Counted from the first letter of the stretch, positions 42,004 through 50,421 are shown. The stretch is 64,000 nt of DNA from Pseudomonas sp. PSKL.D1 (GCF_028898945.1 NZ_CP118607.1:2404001-2468000), one strand, 5' to 3'. The notes: a model not told the origin generated them from the letters alone. Numbers and translations: made by a program.

Positions 42004-43862
42004 AGCCATCGAAGCCGTGCAAGCCTGCTCCGTTCCTGCTGTTGGCCCTGTGCGTGGCCATCGCCGGTTGCGGTAGCAGCGCGGTGCGCAAGGACAGTGA
42101 CGAGCTGATGAAGGAGGGCCAGTACGAAGCCGGTATCGCCCGCCTCGAAGAGGCCCTGCGCGACGACCCGCGCGACACCGAGCTGAACATCGCCCTGGCC
42201 CACGGCCGCCAGACCGCCGTCGAAGCGCTGCTGAGCCAGGCCGACAGCGACCGCATTCGCCACGACTTCGCCGGTGCACGCATGGGCTATGGCCGGGTGC
42301 TGACCATCGAGCCGAACAACCGTCGTGCCCAGGAAGGCATCCGCCAGATCGAGCTGATCCGCACCCTCGACGAGCGCGTGGCCTTGGGCCAGGCGGCGCT
42401 GCGCCAGGGTGACCTGTTTGGCGCCGAGCGCTACATGCGCGAAGTGCTGCGCCTGGACCCGCAAAACCAGAAGGGCATCATGCTGCGCAGCGACATCGAG
42501 AACGTCCAGGCGCGCACCGCGCAGCCGTTCCCGCAGCTGCGCAGCAAGCTGGAGCGCCCGGTCACTCTGGAGTTTCGTGACGCCGCGCTGAAAACCATCT
42601 TCGAGGTGCTGGCGCAGGTTGCCGGCATCAACTTCATCTTCGACAAAGACCTGCGCCCCGACATGAAAGCCACCATCTTCGTGCGTGACGTGCGCATCGA
42701 AGACGCCGTGGCGCTGCTGCTGGAGCAAAACCAGCTGCACCAGAAGATCGTCAACGACAACACCTTGCTGATCTACCCCGACTCGCCGCAAAAGACCAAG
42801 GACTATCAAGAGCTGGTGATGCGCACCTTCTACCTCACCAGTATCGACGCCAACACCGCCCTGAACATGGTCAAGACCATGCTCAAGACCCGCGACGTGT
42901 TCGTCGACGAACGCCTGAACACCCTGACCATGCGCGACACCGCCGATGCCGTGCGCATGGCCGAGAAGCTGCTGCAGTCCCAGGACCAGTCCAACCCCGA
43001 AGTGGTGCTGGAAGTGGAGGTGATGGAGGTGGCCCGCTCGCGCATCCTCGACCTGGGCCTGCAATGGCCCAACACCTTCGGTGTGCTCAGCGATGACGGC
43101 AGCCCGGTGAGCGTGCTCGACCAGTTGCGCGGCATCAATTCCAGCCGCATCAGCATCTCGCCGGCACCCCAAGCCAAGATCAACGCCCAGGACAAGGACA
43201 TCAACACCCTGGCCAGCCCGGTGATCCGCGTCAGCAACCGTGAGCAGGCGCGCATTCACATCGGCCAGCGCGTACCGATCATCAGCGCCACGTCCGTGCC
43301 GTCCACCCAAGGCCCGGTGATCACCGAAAGCGTGACCTACCTGGATGTCGGTCTGAAGCTCGAAGTACAACCCACCGTGCACCTGAACAACGAAGTGGCG
43401 ATCAAGGTGGCGCTGGAGGTCAGCAACGCAACGCCCCTGGAAGCCACCCGCCAGGGCACCATCCCGGTTCAGGTCGACACTCGCAACGCCCAGACCAGCC
43501 TGCGCCTGCACGACGGCGAAACCCAGGTGCTGGCGGGCCTTGTGCGCAACGACAAGACCTCCAGCGGCAACAAGATCCCGGGCCTTGGCGACATCCCCGG
43601 CCTGGGCCGGCTGTTCGGCAGCAACCGTGATGACATGAGCAAGTCCGAGCTGGTGCTGGCCATCACTCCGCGCATCGTGCGCAACCTGCCGTACCAGAGC
43701 CCGTCGGACATGGAGTTCTCCACCGGTACCGAGTCGAGCCTGCAGGTGCGCCAGGTGGCGCCATTGCCCGCCCGCGAAGTACCAGTGGACGACACCGACA
43801 ATGTGCCGGCCACCACCAGCCAGATGGCGGTGGTGCCAGGCACCGTGAGCCCACGGCCATGA
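42000..43862 (+). CDS. Secretin (GspD/PilQ/MshL-type outer-membrane channel), lipoprotein
   Basis: 620 residues. A signal peptide with lipobox IAGC (Cys24) precedes TPR-like repeats (about 30-160), N-domains (LEFRDAALKTIFEVLAQVAG and following) and the secretin core. The core ends with the family signature around VPIISATSVPS, GLKLEVQPTVH and SELVLAITPRIVR. By family it forms a multimeric outer-membrane gate. The N-terminal TPR and the lipid anchor resemble MshL/PilQ-type secretins that pilot themselves. The start overlaps the PilP-like stop by 4 bp. Confidence 0.92.
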   Translation: MKPSKPCKPAPFLLLALCVAIAGCGSSAVRKDSDELMKEGQYEAGIARLEEALRDDPRDTELNIALAHGRQTAVEALLSQADSDRIRHDFAGARMGYGRVLTIEPNNRRAQEGIRQIELIRTLDERVALGQAALRQGDLFGAERYMREVLRLDPQNQKGIMLRSDIENVQARTAQPFPQLRSKLERPVTLEFRDAALKTIFEVLAQVAGINFIFDKDLRPDMKATIFVRDVRIEDAVALLLEQNQLHQKIVNDNTLLIYPDSPQKTKDYQELVMRTFYLTSIDANTALNMVKTMLKTRDVFVDERLNTLTMRDTADAVRMAEKLLQSQDQSNPEVVLEVEVMEVARSRILDLGLQWPNTFGVLSDDGSPVSVLDQLRGINSSRISISPAPQAKINAQDKDINTLASPVIRVSNREQARIHIGQRVPIISATSVPSTQGPVITESVTYLDVGLKLEVQPTVHLNNEVAIKVALEVSNATPLEATRQGTIPVQVDTRNAQTSLRLHDGETQVLAGLVRNDKTSSGNKIPGLGDIPGLGRLFGSNRDDMSKSELVLAITPRIVRNLPYQSPSDMEFSTGTESSLQVRQVAPLPAREVPVDDTDNVPATTSQMAVVPGTVSPRP

Positions 43863-44332
43863 AACGCCGCCAGCAGGGCTTCAGCCTGATCGAAGTGGTG
43901 CTGACCCTGGCACTGCTCGGGCTGCTCGCCAGCATGGCGGCGCCGCTGACCGAAACCGTGGTGCGCCGTGGCAAGGAGCAGCAGCTGCGCGAAGCGCTGT
44001 ACCAGATTCGTGATGGTATCGACGCCTACAAACGCGCCTTCGACGCCGGCTTCATCGAAAAGCGCCTGGACGCCAGCGGCTACCCGCCCAACCTGCAGGT
44101 GCTGGTGGACGGCGTGCGCGATGTGCGCAGTGCCAAAGGCGCCAAGTTCTACTTTTTGCGGCGCATCCCCCACGACCCGCTGGTGGCGGCCAAGGACGAA
44201 GACGCCGGTGGCTGGGGCCTGCGCGCCTACGACAGCAGCCCCGACAACCCGCGTGAAGGGCAGGACGTGTTCGATGTGTATTCCCGGGCCCGCGGCAAGG
44301 GCCTCAACAACATCCCTTACGGGCAATGGTGA
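43859..44332 (+). CDS. Pseudopilin, GspG-like
   Basis: 157 residues. A type-III prepilin leader, MKRRQQG, is cleaved before FSLIEVVLTLALLGL, with Glu at +5. The soluble part includes IRDGIDAYKRAFDAGFI and GGWGLRAYDSSPD, as in GspG-type pseudopilins. By family it is processed by a prepilin peptidase, which is not in the window. It overlaps the secretin gene by 4 bp. Confidence 0.9.
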   Translation: MKRRQQGFSLIEVVLTLALLGLLASMAAPLTETVVRRGKEQQLREALYQIRDGIDAYKRAFDAGFIEKRLDASGYPPNLQVLVDGVRDVRSAKGAKFYFLRRIPHDPLVAAKDEDAGGWGLRAYDSSPDNPREGQDVFDVYSRARGKGLNNIPYGQW

Positions 44333-44337
44333 CGGCC

Positions 44338-44712
44338 ATGAAACGCAGCCGAGGCTTCACCCTGATCGAATTGCTGGTGGTGATGGCGATCATCGCCACG
44401 CTGATGACCATCGCCATGCCGCGCTACTTCAACAGCCTGGAAAGCTCCCGCGAGGCCACCCTGCGCCAGAGCCTTTCGGTGCTGCGCGAGGCCCTGGACC
44501 ACTACTACGGCGACACCGGCCACTACCCGGACTCGCTCGAGCAACTGGTGGAGCAGCGTTACCTGCGCAACACCCCGGTGGACCCGATTACCGAACGCAG
44601 CGACGCCTGGCAACTGGTGCCACCGCCAGAAGGGGTGGCGGGCGGCGTGGCCGATATCAAGAGCGGTGCAACAGGGAGGGCGCGTGATGGCAGCCTCTTC
44701 GCAGAGTGGTAA
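44338..44712 (+). CDS. Pseudopilin, second copy
   Basis: 124 residues. The leader MKRSRG is followed by FTLIELLVVMAIIATLMTI, with Glu5 present. The globular part (ALDHYYGDTGHYPDSLEQLV) is GspG/PilE-like. An ATG at 44326 is an in-frame alternative start, but the short leader is typical. Its 3' end overlaps the next gene by 26 bp. Confidence 0.88.
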   Translation: MKRSRGFTLIELLVVMAIIATLMTIAMPRYFNSLESSREATLRQSLSVLREALDHYYGDTGHYPDSLEQLVEQRYLRNTPVDPITERSDAWQLVPPPEGVAGGVADIKSGATGRARDGSLFAEW

Positions 44713-45214
44713 GGCCTGCGCCGGCTTCACTTACCTGGGCGTGCTGCTGCTGATTGCCGTCAGCAGCGTGGCCCTGGCCGCCAGCGGCACGGTGTGGTCC
44801 AGCGTGACCCAGCGCGAGAAAGAGCGCCAGTTGCTGTGGGTGGGCGGCCAGTACGCCCAGGCCCTGCGCAGCTACTACCGCGCCTCGCCGGGCCTGGCGC
44901 AGTACCCGCAAGACCTGGCCGACCTGCTTGAAGACAACCGCTTCCCGCAGGCCCGCCGGCACATCCGCAGGCTCTACCCGGACCCGATCACCGGCAGCGA
45001 CGACTGGGGCCTGCTGCGCGCCATCGACGGGCGTATCACCGGCGTGCACAGCAAGTCCGACGCCACCCCGTTCAAGCGCGGCAACTTCGACACCCAGTGG
45101 TCCGGCTTCGAAGGCCTGGAGCACTACAGCGACTGGCAGTTCGTCGCCGAGCAGGCGTTCAACGAAAGCGCCAGCGGCACCCGCGTACAGAGCGGTAAAG
45201 GAGATACGCCATGA
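44687..45214 (+). CDS. Minor pseudopilin-like protein lacking Glu5
   Basis: 175 residues from the ATG at 44687 (GGGAGG upstream). The leader ends AG before FTYLGVLLLIAVSSVALAAS, in which +5 is Gly instead of the usual Glu. By analogy GspK-type tip pseudopilins also lack Glu5. The globular domain contains RLYPDPITGSDDWGLLRAID, a segment shared with the GspG-like proteins here. It overlaps csgE by 4 bp. Confidence 0.82.
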   Translation: MAASSQSGKACAGFTYLGVLLLIAVSSVALAASGTVWSSVTQREKERQLLWVGGQYAQALRSYYRASPGLAQYPQDLADLLEDNRFPQARRHIRRLYPDPITGSDDWGLLRAIDGRITGVHSKSDATPFKRGNFDTQWSGFEGLEHYSDWQFVAEQAFNESASGTRVQSGKGDTP

Positions 45215-45609
45215 AGCGCCTGATCGCCCTGTGCCTGAGTTTTGTCATGGCTGCGTTGCCCAGCCTGATTCGCGCCGCAGCCGAAGAAGAAATGATGGGC
45301 TTCATCGTCGACAACACCATCTCGCACATCGGCCACAGCTTTTACAACGATTTCACCGACCGCCTGCGCGCCACCAGCCGCCTGGACTTCAACCTGGTGG
45401 TGCGCGAACGCCCGGATGCCCGCTGGGGCAGCCTGGTGACCGTGGAGTACGAGCGCGAAGTGCTGTACCGGCGCTTTTTGCCGCCCAACGTCACCGAATT
45501 AAAAGAAGAGGCCGTCACGGCTGCCGACTCGGTCAAGCAGCAGATCATTCAACGCAAGCTGCAACGCCTGCTGCAGGACACCACTGATCTGGAGAGGGAT
45601 GAGCTATGA
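45211..45609 (+). CDS. csgE: Curli assembly protein CsgE
   Basis: 132 residues (E. coli CsgE 129). A signal peptide is followed by EEMMGFIVDNTISHIGHSFY and DFNLVVRERPDARWGSLVTV, which are characteristic of CsgE. By family it is the periplasmic cap and specificity factor of the CsgG channel that delivers curlin subunits. It overlaps the upstream pseudopilin and downstream csgF by 4 bp each, so curli export genes share a transcript with the secretin machine. Confidence 0.95.
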   Translation: MKRLIALCLSFVMAALPSLIRAAAEEEMMGFIVDNTISHIGHSFYNDFTDRLRATSRLDFNLVVRERPDARWGSLVTVEYEREVLYRRFLPPNVTELKEEAVTAADSVKQQIIQRKLQRLLQDTTDLERDEL

Positions 45610-46019
45610 AAACGCGCACTGCGAACTGCATCGCCGCCTGCCTGCTGGCCGGCACCTTTGCTGCCCAGGCCACGGAGCTGGTGTACACCCCGGTCAACCC
45701 GGCGTTCGGTGGCAACCCGCTCAACGGTACCTGGCTGCTGAACAACGCCCAGGCGCAGAACGACCATGACGACCCCGACCTCAAGGACCGCAGTTCGGCC
45801 TTTGCCGGCACCTCGGCCCTGGAGCGCTTCAGCAACCAGCTGGAGTCGCGGATGTTGTCGCAGCTGCTGGACAACATCGGCAATGGCCAGACCGGGAGCA
45901 TGGCCACCGACGCGTTCCTGATCGACGTGATTGACGACTCCGGAGCCTTGAGCATCCAGGTCACTGATCGCGCCACGGGAGAAATTTCGATCATCGAGGT
46001 CAGCGGCCTGAACCCCTGA
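45606..46019 (+). CDS. csgF: Curli assembly protein CsgF
   Basis: 137 residues (E. coli CsgF 138). The signal peptide ends at AQA. The mature N-terminus TELVYTPVNPAFGGNPLNGT is the CsgG-binding constriction peptide of CsgF. By family it sits outside the CsgG pore and couples secretion to CsgB-nucleated fibre growth. It overlaps csgE by 4 bp. Confidence 0.97.
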   Translation: MKTRTANCIAACLLAGTFAAQATELVYTPVNPAFGGNPLNGTWLLNNAQAQNDHDDPDLKDRSSAFAGTSALERFSNQLESRMLSQLLDNIGNGQTGSMATDAFLIDVIDDSGALSIQVTDRATGEISIIEVSGLNP

Positions 46020-46052
46020 GAGGGACGGCTGGTTACTTGGGGAGAGCACACC

Positions 46053-46877
46053 ATGAAACGTCTGCTGAGCACTTTGCTGATTCTCGCCACCTTGCAGGGC
46101 TGCGGCCTGCGCGAGCCGATGCCGGCCGAACAGGACTCGGAAACCCCGACCCTGACCCCGCGGGCCTCGACCTACTACGACCTGATCAACATGCCCCGGC
46201 CCAAAGGCCGCCTGATGGCGGTGGTGTACGGCTTTCGCGACCAGACCGGGCAGTACAAACCGACCCCGGCCAGCTCGTTCTCCACCAGCGTCACCCAGGG
46301 TGCGGCGAGCATGCTGATGGATGCCCTGAGCGCCAGCGGCTGGTTCGTGGTGCTGGAGCGCGAAGGCCTGCAGAACCTGCTGACCGAACGCAAGATCATC
46401 CGCGCCTCGCAGAAAAAACCCGACGTGCCGGAGAACATCCAGACCGAACTGCCACCGCTGCAGGCCGCCAACCTGATGCTCGAAGGCGGCATCATCGCCT
46501 ACGACACCAACGTGCGCAGTGGCGGGGAGGGTGCCCGTTACCTGGGTATCGACATCTCCCGCGAGTACCGCGTCGACCAGGTGACCGTGAACCTGCGCGC
46601 GGTGGACGTGCGTACCGGGCAGGTGCTGGCCAACGTGATGACCAGCAAAACCATCTACTCGGTGGGCCGCAGCGCCGGGGTGTTCAAGTTCATCGAGTTC
46701 AAGAAGCTGCTGGAGGCCGAGGTGGGGTACACCACCAACGAACCGGCGCAGTTGTGCGTACTGTCGGCGATCGAGGCGGCGGTGGGGCATTTGCTGGCCC
46801 AGGGCATCGAGCGGCGGTTGTGGCAGGTGGCGGGGGATGCCGGGGAAGGCAAAAGGCGGGGGTGGAGAAGTATTTGA
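46053..46877 (+). CDS. csgG: Curli secretion channel CsgG (outer-membrane lipoprotein)
   Basis: 274 residues (E. coli CsgG 277). Lipobox LQGC (Cys17) is followed by family segments AVYGFRDQTGQYKPTPASSF, FVVLEREGLQNLLTERKIIR and YLGIDISREYRVDQVTVNLR. By family it forms a nonameric channel for CsgA and CsgB. It lies 33 bp after csgF and ends the operon; REP repeats follow. No csgD or csgC homologue is visible, which fits sigma-54 control in place of CsgD. Confidence 0.97.
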   Translation: MKRLLSTLLILATLQGCGLREPMPAEQDSETPTLTPRASTYYDLINMPRPKGRLMAVVYGFRDQTGQYKPTPASSFSTSVTQGAASMLMDALSASGWFVVLEREGLQNLLTERKIIRASQKKPDVPENIQTELPPLQAANLMLEGGIIAYDTNVRSGGEGARYLGIDISREYRVDQVTVNLRAVDVRTGQVLANVMTSKTIYSVGRSAGVFKFIEFKKLLEAEVGYTTNEPAQLCVLSAIEAAVGHLLAQGIERRLWQVAGDAGEGKRRGWRSI

Positions 46878-46901
46878 GCCAGTATCAGCAGGAATGAACC
46901 G

Positions 46902-47030
46902 GGCGCCGCTGTGCGGCGCATCGCGAATAAATTCGCTCCTACACGGTGAACTGCGCCCCGCATTCCCGGCGAAACCAGCGCCGCTCTTGTAGGAGCGGAT
47001 TCATCCGCGATGCGCCGCACAGCGGCGCCA
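46902..47030. repeat. REP pair flanking the RAYT gene on its 3' side
   Basis: Extended arms at 46902-46943 and 46988-47030 contain the core CATCGCGAATAAATTCGCTC then CTACA and its variant inverse. They also share the outer GGCGCCGCTGTGCGGCGC stem. They lie between csgG and the transposase and may serve as a 3' stabiliser for csgG mRNA. Confidence 0.85.
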
Positions 47031-47042
47031 ACATCGTTGAAT

Positions 47043-47498
47043 TCACACCCAAATCGCATCCCAGTGCGGATAATCCCCCAGCTTCTGAACCAGCCCCGCC
47101 CTCAGCGGGTTCGCAACAATGTACCTCGCAACCTTCACCACATCCTCTTCCCGACGCAGCGCGCGATCGTGATAGCCGGCCTGCCAAACGGCCGCTGTAA
47201 CGCCGCCTGCCTTGCGCAACATCTGGCTGGAGCGGGCCTTGAAATGGCGCATCAGCGTACTCAGCGCCACTGCCTTCAGTTCAATTAACCAATGCACATG
47301 GTCAGGCATCACCACCCAGGCCAGTGACCGGCACGCTTGCTCGCGGTCAAGCAGGCGCAAATGGCTGATCACCATACGTGCGCAATGGAACTCAAGGAAC
47401 AAGGGCTTTCGATGCCGAGTGACGGTGGTCAGCAGGTAGAGCCTGCCGGGTTCCGAGTATCGCCCGCGACGCAGCTGATGGCCATTTGGAAAGGGCAT
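47043..47498 (-). CDS. REP-associated tyrosine transposase (RAYT, IS200/IS605-like Y1 HUH)
   Basis: 151 residues starting MPFPNGHQLRRGRYSEPG. The HUH motif is in VVMPDHVHWLIEL and the likely catalytic Tyr is in VARYIVANPLRAGLV. GRYSEPGRLYLLTTVT is the usual RAYT opening. By family it recognises and nicks REP hairpins. REP pairs flank it at 46902-47030 and 47583-47723, the classic REP-RAYT-REP unit. It is inserted between the csgEFG operon and alkB. It is probably the enzyme responsible for the family 1 REPs of this genome. Confidence 0.92.
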   Translation of the reverse strand: MPFPNGHQLRRGRYSEPGRLYLLTTVTRHRKPLFLEFHCARMVISHLRLLDREQACRSLAWVVMPDHVHWLIELKAVALSTLMRHFKARSSQMLRKAGGVTAAVWQAGYHDRALRREEDVVKVARYIVANPLRAGLVQKLGDYPHWDAIWV

Positions 47499-47582
47499 GT
47501 GGGTCGTCCATGATTGGCAAGACCTGTAGCAGCCTAGCCTCGAAGACACAGAGGTGATTGGGAGGATTTTTTCAGGATGTTA

Positions 47583-47723
47583 GGGCGCCGCTGCGCGGCG
47601 CATCGCGAATAAATTCGCTCCTACAGGTATTGCGTCGTTTTGGGGCGTATCGGCGCCGGCGCCGTTCAATGCGTCAACCGCGAAACCAGCGCTGCCCTTG
47701 TAGGAGCGAATTTATTCGCGATG
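47583..47723. repeat. REP pair flanking the RAYT gene on its 5' side
   Basis: The 25-bp arm at 47601-47625 is the perfect inverse of 47699-47723 (core TGTAGGAGCGAATTTATTCG then CGATG). The left arm is extended by GGGCGCCGCTGCGCGGCG. The near-identity of arms to the copy at 46919 suggests recent activity. Confidence 0.87.
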
Positions 47724-47726
47724 GGC

Positions 47727-48371
47727 CTAGCCTGCCTTGCGCAACGTCAAATTGATTCGCCGTTCCCCCATCCGCGGATGCTCGCCTGGCTTGATCGGCA
47801 ACACCCCATGAAACCGCAACCGGTCCTCTCCACCCCATACCAGCACATCCCCATGGCTCAACGGGATGCGCTGGGTGCGGTCCGCACGCTGCAATCCACC
47901 TAGCAGAAACACCGCCGGCAACCCCAACGAAACCGACACGATCGGCTGCCCGAAATCCCGCTCGTCGCGGTCCTGGTGCAGGCTCAGGCGGGTGCCGGGC
48001 AGGTAATGGTTGACCAGGCAGGCATCAGGCACGAAGCCGTCGAAGCCAGCCGCTGCGGCGGCGCGGCTGGCGAGGCCGAGCAGGATCGGGGGCAGGGCGG
48101 GCCAGGGGTTGCCGCTGACCGGGTCGGTGGGGCTGTAGCGGTAGCCTTTGGCGTCGCTGACCCAGCCGAGCGAACCGCAGTTGGTCAAGGCTACGGCCAT
48201 GTTCAGGCCGCCTGGCGTTTGCATATGCCGGAACGGGGCCGCGCGCAGCACCGGGCGCAGGGCGTCGAGCAGCGGTTCGATCTCGGCCAGGGCGAAGCCG
48301 GGCAGCAGCACGGTGTGGCTGGCCAGACGTTGTGGCTGGGGGCCGAACAGGTCGAGGTCGGACTGGATCAT
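47727..48371 (-). CDS. alkB: Alkylated DNA repair dioxygenase AlkB
   Basis: 214 residues of Fe(II)/2-oxoglutarate dioxygenase type. The iron ligands are His132 and Asp134 (LHQDRDE) and His188 (RFHGV). The 2-oxoglutarate motif RxNxTxR is R205-N207-T209-R211. The substrate-side segment NHYLPGTRLSLH is typical. By family it removes 1-methyladenine and 3-methylcytosine lesions. It is monocistronic, its 3' end 4 bp from a REP arm. Confidence 0.95.
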   Translation of the reverse strand: MIQSDLDLFGPQPQRLASHTVLLPGFALAEIEPLLDALRPVLRAAPFRHMQTPGGLNMAVALTNCGSLGWVSDAKGYRYSPTDPVSGNPWPALPPILLGLASRAAAAAGFDGFVPDACLVNHYLPGTRLSLHQDRDERDFGQPIVSVSLGLPAVFLLGGLQRADRTQRIPLSHGDVLVWGGEDRLRFHGVLPIKPGEHPRMGERRINLTLRKAG

Positions 48372-48431
48372 GGCATCAGTGCGCTTTAGGCGATGAGCGA
48401 TTGTAACGCTCCTACAGAAACCGGGGATGCA

Positions 48432-48474
48432 TAAAAAAGGAACCGCGGCGCCAGGGAGAGGAGACGCCGCGGTT
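48432..48474 (-). terminator. Rho-independent terminator after csgA
   Basis: A perfect 10-bp stem (AACCGCGGCG and its inverse, loop 14 nt) is followed on the minus strand by CCTTTTTT. It ends the csgA-side minus-strand transcript and separates it from alkB. Confidence 0.9.
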
Positions 48475-48488
48475 CAAGGGGGGAGCCG

Positions 48489-49934
48489 TTAACGCTGGGT
48501 AGCGGTGGCGGTGTTGCCATTGCCCATCTGGGTGATGGTGGCGCTCTGGTTGGCGCCGGCCTGGTCGACGAAGGCCTGGTTGCCGGTGCCGCCCTGGGTC
48601 ACGTAGGCGACGTTGGCGGTGTCGGCCTGTTTGATGTCGGCGCTGTTGCCACTGCCATAAAGCTGCGTGGTGTGGCTCTGGTTGGCATAGCCCGACTGGT
48701 CGAGGGTGATGCTGTTGCCGCTGCCGTTGGACGAACCGGTGGCGTAGTTGTCGCTGCCGCGCTGGTCGGCAACCAGAATGTTGTCGCTCCCGTTCTGGTC
48801 AAAGTACAGCTCGTTGTTGCTGTCGGCCTGCTTGGTCTGCATGCTGTTGTTGGTGCCTTTCTGGGTCAGCGTGGCCAGTTGATAGGCGCCGTTCTGGGTC
48901 AGGTTGACGCTGTTGCCGGTGCCTTTCTGGTCAATCAGCGCAGTTTGGTTATTCCCGAACTGGCCACCGAGCTTCTCACCCTTCCAGTTGCTGGCCATCA
49001 CCTTGTTGCCCGTGCCCTGGGTGGTCACGGTCAGGCTTTGGTTGTCGCCGGTCTGGTAGGTGTAGTGCAGGTTGCTGTTGCCGGTTTGGGAGATGTTGGT
49101 GGTCGAGTTGTTGGTCTCGAACTGGTCGGCCCAGGTGGCGTTGGACTTGCCTTGTTGATACAGGTAAGCGGTGTTGTCCTGGCCAAAGCTCTGGTCGATG
49201 ACGCCTTCGTTGAGCTGGCCGTTCTGGTTGACGGTGGCGTGGCTGCCTTGCTGGTTGTCCTGCCACACCTCCACCGAGTGGCCAGTGCCGTACTGGTCGA
49301 TGGCGATGGTGCCGCCAATGCCGTCGCGCTGGTCACCGTAGGCCCAGTTTTGCTTGCCTTGCTGGTAGATCTGGATGTCGCCGTCGGTGTGCGTCAGGTG
49401 CTCGGCGGCGGCGTAGTTGTCCTGGCCGTCCTGGTTGATGACGCTGCGGTTATTGCTGCCGCCGAACAGCTGCTCGACCACCGCTTCGTTGCGCTGCCCG
49501 TTTTGCTGGGTGGTGGCCTGGCTGCCTTGCTGGGTGTCCTGCCACACAATCGAGCGGTTCTCGCTGCCTTGCTGCATCTGCAGCGACTGGTTGCCTTCAC
49601 CCACCGACTGGCTGGCAAAGGCGTCGTTGAACGAGCCACTGGCCTGCTGGGTGATCTGGCTGCCGTTCTCGTACAGCTGCTCGGCGTAACCGGCGTTGTA
49701 CTGGCCGGTGGCGCTCTGCTGGATGTCGCTGGTGCTCTCCTGCTGCACCGCCAGGTGGTTGTGGCCCTTGCCGGTCTGGGTCTGGGTGGCCGAGGCGAAC
49801 GGGGCGACGGTTTGCTGCACGTCGGCGATGTTCTGGTTACCGGTCTGGGTCTGGTTCGAGGTGCTGTCGTCAGCCATGACCTGGCCGGCCAGGGCCAGGA
49901 CGATGGCGGCACTTAAGGGAGCGAGCTTGAACAT
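48489..49934 (-). CDS. csgA: Major curlin CsgA, unusually long
   Basis: 481 residues, about three times E. coli CsgA (151). After a signal peptide ending near VMA, the protein is almost entirely curlin-like repeats of about 22 residues with conserved Gln/Asn/Gly spacing, for example VNLTQNGAYQLATLTQKGTN. About twenty repeats fit the mature length, some degenerate. By family it polymerises into amyloid curli outside the cell. Start 49934 has GGAGG upstream; a frame to 49985 lacks support. It lies 16 bp after csgB and is followed by a strong terminator. Confidence 0.93.
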   Translation of the reverse strand: MFKLAPLSAAIVLALAGQVMADDSTSNQTQTGNQNIADVQQTVAPFASATQTQTGKGHNHLAVQQESTSDIQQSATGQYNAGYAEQLYENGSQITQQASGSFNDAFASQSVGEGNQSLQMQQGSENRSIVWQDTQQGSQATTQQNGQRNEAVVEQLFGGSNNRSVINQDGQDNYAAAEHLTHTDGDIQIYQQGKQNWAYGDQRDGIGGTIAIDQYGTGHSVEVWQDNQQGSHATVNQNGQLNEGVIDQSFGQDNTAYLYQQGKSNATWADQFETNNSTTNISQTGNSNLHYTYQTGDNQSLTVTTQGTGNKVMASNWKGEKLGGQFGNNQTALIDQKGTGNSVNLTQNGAYQLATLTQKGTNNSMQTKQADSNNELYFDQNGSDNILVADQRGSDNYATGSSNGSGNSITLDQSGYANQSHTTQLYGSGNSADIKQADTANVAYVTQGGTGNQAFVDQAGANQSATITQMGNGNTATATQR

Positions 49935-49950
49935 GGTGGTGCCTCCAGGT

Positions 49951-50421
49951 CTATCGGAATTGGGTGATCTGAACATGCTGGCCATTGCCGGCCTGGGTCA
50001 CGGAGCTGCTGAGCCCGGAGCCGGCCTGCACGATGCTGGCGCTGTTGTCGTTGCCGATCTGGTCGATGCTGGCGCTGTTACTGGTGCCGCTCTGGCGGAT
50101 CGACGCACTGTTGCCATTGCCCTGCTGGCTGATGCTGGCCATCAGGTCACTGCCTTCTTGCAGGATGTACGCTTCCTGCGCACTCCCGGCCTGCACGATC
50201 TGGCCCAGCAGGGCCTGGCCGTTCTGGTCGAGGGTGGCGCGGTTGCCAGAACCCTGCTGCTCGATCACCGCCACCTGGCCGGCACCGGCCGGCAGCAGGC
50301 GGATGATCACCGGGTCACCGAGGTCGTTGCCGGCGGCAAGGTCGGCGTTGTCCATCAGGTCGTCGGCCTGTGCCGGGCCCACCAGGGCCAGGCACAGCAG
50401 CAGCGGGTACAGGCGGTTCAT
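49951..50421 (-). CDS. csgB: Minor curlin nucleator CsgB
   Basis: 156 residues (E. coli CsgB 151). The signal peptide ends at AQA. Five or so curlin repeats follow (VAVIEQQGSGNRATLDQNGQ, MASISQQGNGNSASIRQSGT), ending VQITQFR. By family it is the surface nucleator of CsgA. GGAG lies at ribosome distance. It is 15 bp downstream of the Ig-like protein gene, so curlin genes are read from the promoter near 54090. Confidence 0.93.
   Translation of the reverse strand: MNRLYPLLLCLALVGPAQADDLMDNADLAAGNDLGDPVIIRLLPAGAGQVAVIEQQGSGNRATLDQNGQALLGQIVQAGSAQEAYILQEGSDLMASISQQGNGNSASIRQSGTSNSASIDQIGNDNSASIVQAGSGLSSSVTQAGNGQHVQITQFR

Noticed and set aside
41967..43511. A 514-codon frame antisense to the secretin
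   Set aside because: Shadow of the secretin gene; composition is typical of antisense frames.
48489..50421. Fap-type functional amyloid instead of curli
   Set aside because: The short regular Gln/Asn/Gly repeats, the CsgB-like partner and csgEFG in the same region identify curli; no FapA-F genes are visible.
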